A stretch of DNA of 64,000 bases from Amphimedon queenslandica (Eukaryota > Porifera > Demospongiae > Haplosclerida > Niphatidae): contig NW_003546440.1 of NCBI RefSeq assembly GCF_000090795.2, positions 108,984-172,983 of the forward strand. The letters are read 5' to 3'. This document shows positions 63,601 to 64,000 of this stretch, piece after piece. The translations under genes and the position numbers were made by a program. The notes under the pieces are model-generated. The model ran no database searches. It was given only the letters and a program-made list of their open reading frames with translations, and was not told the DNA's origin. Every line of letters begins with the position of its first letter. Position 1 is the stretch's first letter.

Positions 63601-63935
63601 CACAATATTGAGTTATTTGTTAACAGTAGGTTTTCAGTGGGGGCAGGTAAATTGAGACATAACATAATTTTTATTGACATAAAAATACCTTGTAGGACAA
63701 ATTTGTGCTTCATAATGTACATGTACATATACATGTATGTACATGTATTAATTGTGTATTAATGTGCATTTATTTATTATTATTATTTAGTGATACAATA
63801 GCTCCAGAGGAAGAAGAGGATCAGGAGTTATATGATGATGTGGCTGGATACAAACCAGCTCCTCCTTTACCTCCGTCCCAGCCACCACCACCTTCCATCT
63901 CTTTACCTCCTCCCCTTCCTCCTTCAAATGGTTAG
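60683..63935 (+). CDS. Proline-rich tyrosine-motif adaptor (FYB/ADAP-like), 3' end uncertain
   Basis: Exons 60683-62297, 63213-63303 and 63791 onward join in phase. Either the gene stops at 63935 (616 residues) or it splices at ggttag (63930) into exons beyond the window. Tyr motifs EEIYDDL (Tyr6), EELYEDL (Tyr18), EDIYDDT (Tyr562), QELYDDV (Tyr583) are typical SH2-docking sites, as in FYB/ADAP. The middle is basic and helical (MNEILKRRQQM, PWLKQLKK, PEFIKKRR), then proline-rich with many SH3-ligand motifs (PPPATPPR, PPPAIPTR) and seven repeats of about 13 residues, GPPSFKPPPPGPN. No folded catalytic domain is seen. Cytosolic signalling or actin-linked scaffold is likely; FYB kinship rests on motif style, not a full alignment. 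Confidence 0.65.
61877..62140 (+). repeat. 39-nt coding tandem repeat (about seven units) in the adaptor gene
   Basis: Units of ggtcctccatcttttaaacc plus cctcctccagggcctaat encode GPPSFKPPPPGPN and variants (EPQ, GSN, ESQ endings). The last unit is extended by extra CCT codons. Confidence 0.9.
62298..63212. other. Intron of the adaptor gene
   Basis: AT-rich, with a few ACATGTACAT palindromes near 62310-62355. Frames within it lack family features. Confidence 0.6.
63304..63790. other. Intron of the adaptor gene
   Basis: AT-rich, with TACATGTACATATACATGTA palindromes at about 63717-63750. No exon recognised. Confidence 0.6.
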
Positions 63936-64000
63936 CCATCACACAACACAATAGATTGTGATCACACACAGAGCCAGTAGCATATGGCTTCAGGATTAAG

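Overview
This is eukaryotic, animal DNA. Every protein-coding gene except two type II membrane-protein genes is split by GT-AG introns, and the identifiable genes are metazoan: a PH-C2 inositol-polyphosphate 4-phosphatase (INPP4), a RIMOC1/C5orf51 homologue, a rhodopsin-class GPCR and a proline-rich tyrosine-motif adaptor. Very short introns (about 40-60 nt) beside repeat-stuffed long ones, pervasive ACATGTACATGT repeats and small lineage-specific families point to a demosponge, most likely Amphimedon queenslandica or a relative. That assignment is inference from pattern, not a database match. There are three assembly gaps (11267-12262, 28488-28813, 43112-43447).

Layout. (1) 0.4-3.8 kb: a three-exon GPCR, then a divergent pair of small secreted proteins fired from back-to-back TATA boxes. 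(2) 4.0-35.5 kb, minus strand: one INPP4 gene that I could thread through 32 exons with matching splice phases. Its introns hold nearly all the microsatellites, GA/CT tracts, ACATGT palindromes and inverted-repeat elements; one gap removes part of two exons. (3) 35.6-42.2 kb: a block of duplicated flank, a decayed 5' exon of the membrane-protein gene, a small two-exon hypothetical, and a tandem array of three avidin-like genes in about 1.4-kb units. (4) 42.3-47.2 kb: another copy of the flank, a hAT-type MITE, an inverted repeat around a gap, then two paralogous type II membrane proteins with a Cys-rich GGWTR ectodomain. (5) 47.5-60.3 kb: a segmental duplication pairing a RIMOC1-like gene (minus) with avidin-like genes (plus). 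One RIMOC1 copy and one avidin copy are broken; the others look intact. Between them lie a hAT fragment with a perfect 8-bp target duplication and long palindromes. (6) 60.7 kb to near the end: an adaptor-like gene with YDD[LTV] motifs and a 13-residue proline repeat.

The most interesting content is the avidin-like family. Five apparently intact genes and one pseudogene encode a streptavidin/avidin barrel with nearly all biotin-contact residues. In the longer members it is fused to an N-terminal pair of degenerate EF-hand-like units, with no signal peptide, so these look like intracellular biotin (or related ligand) binders. A second notable pattern is that six of the seven long GA/CT tracts in the INPP4 gene directly abut splice sites, always with purines after donors and pyrimidines before acceptors. 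A third is the divergent pair of cytokine-sized secreted proteins with the same exon plan.
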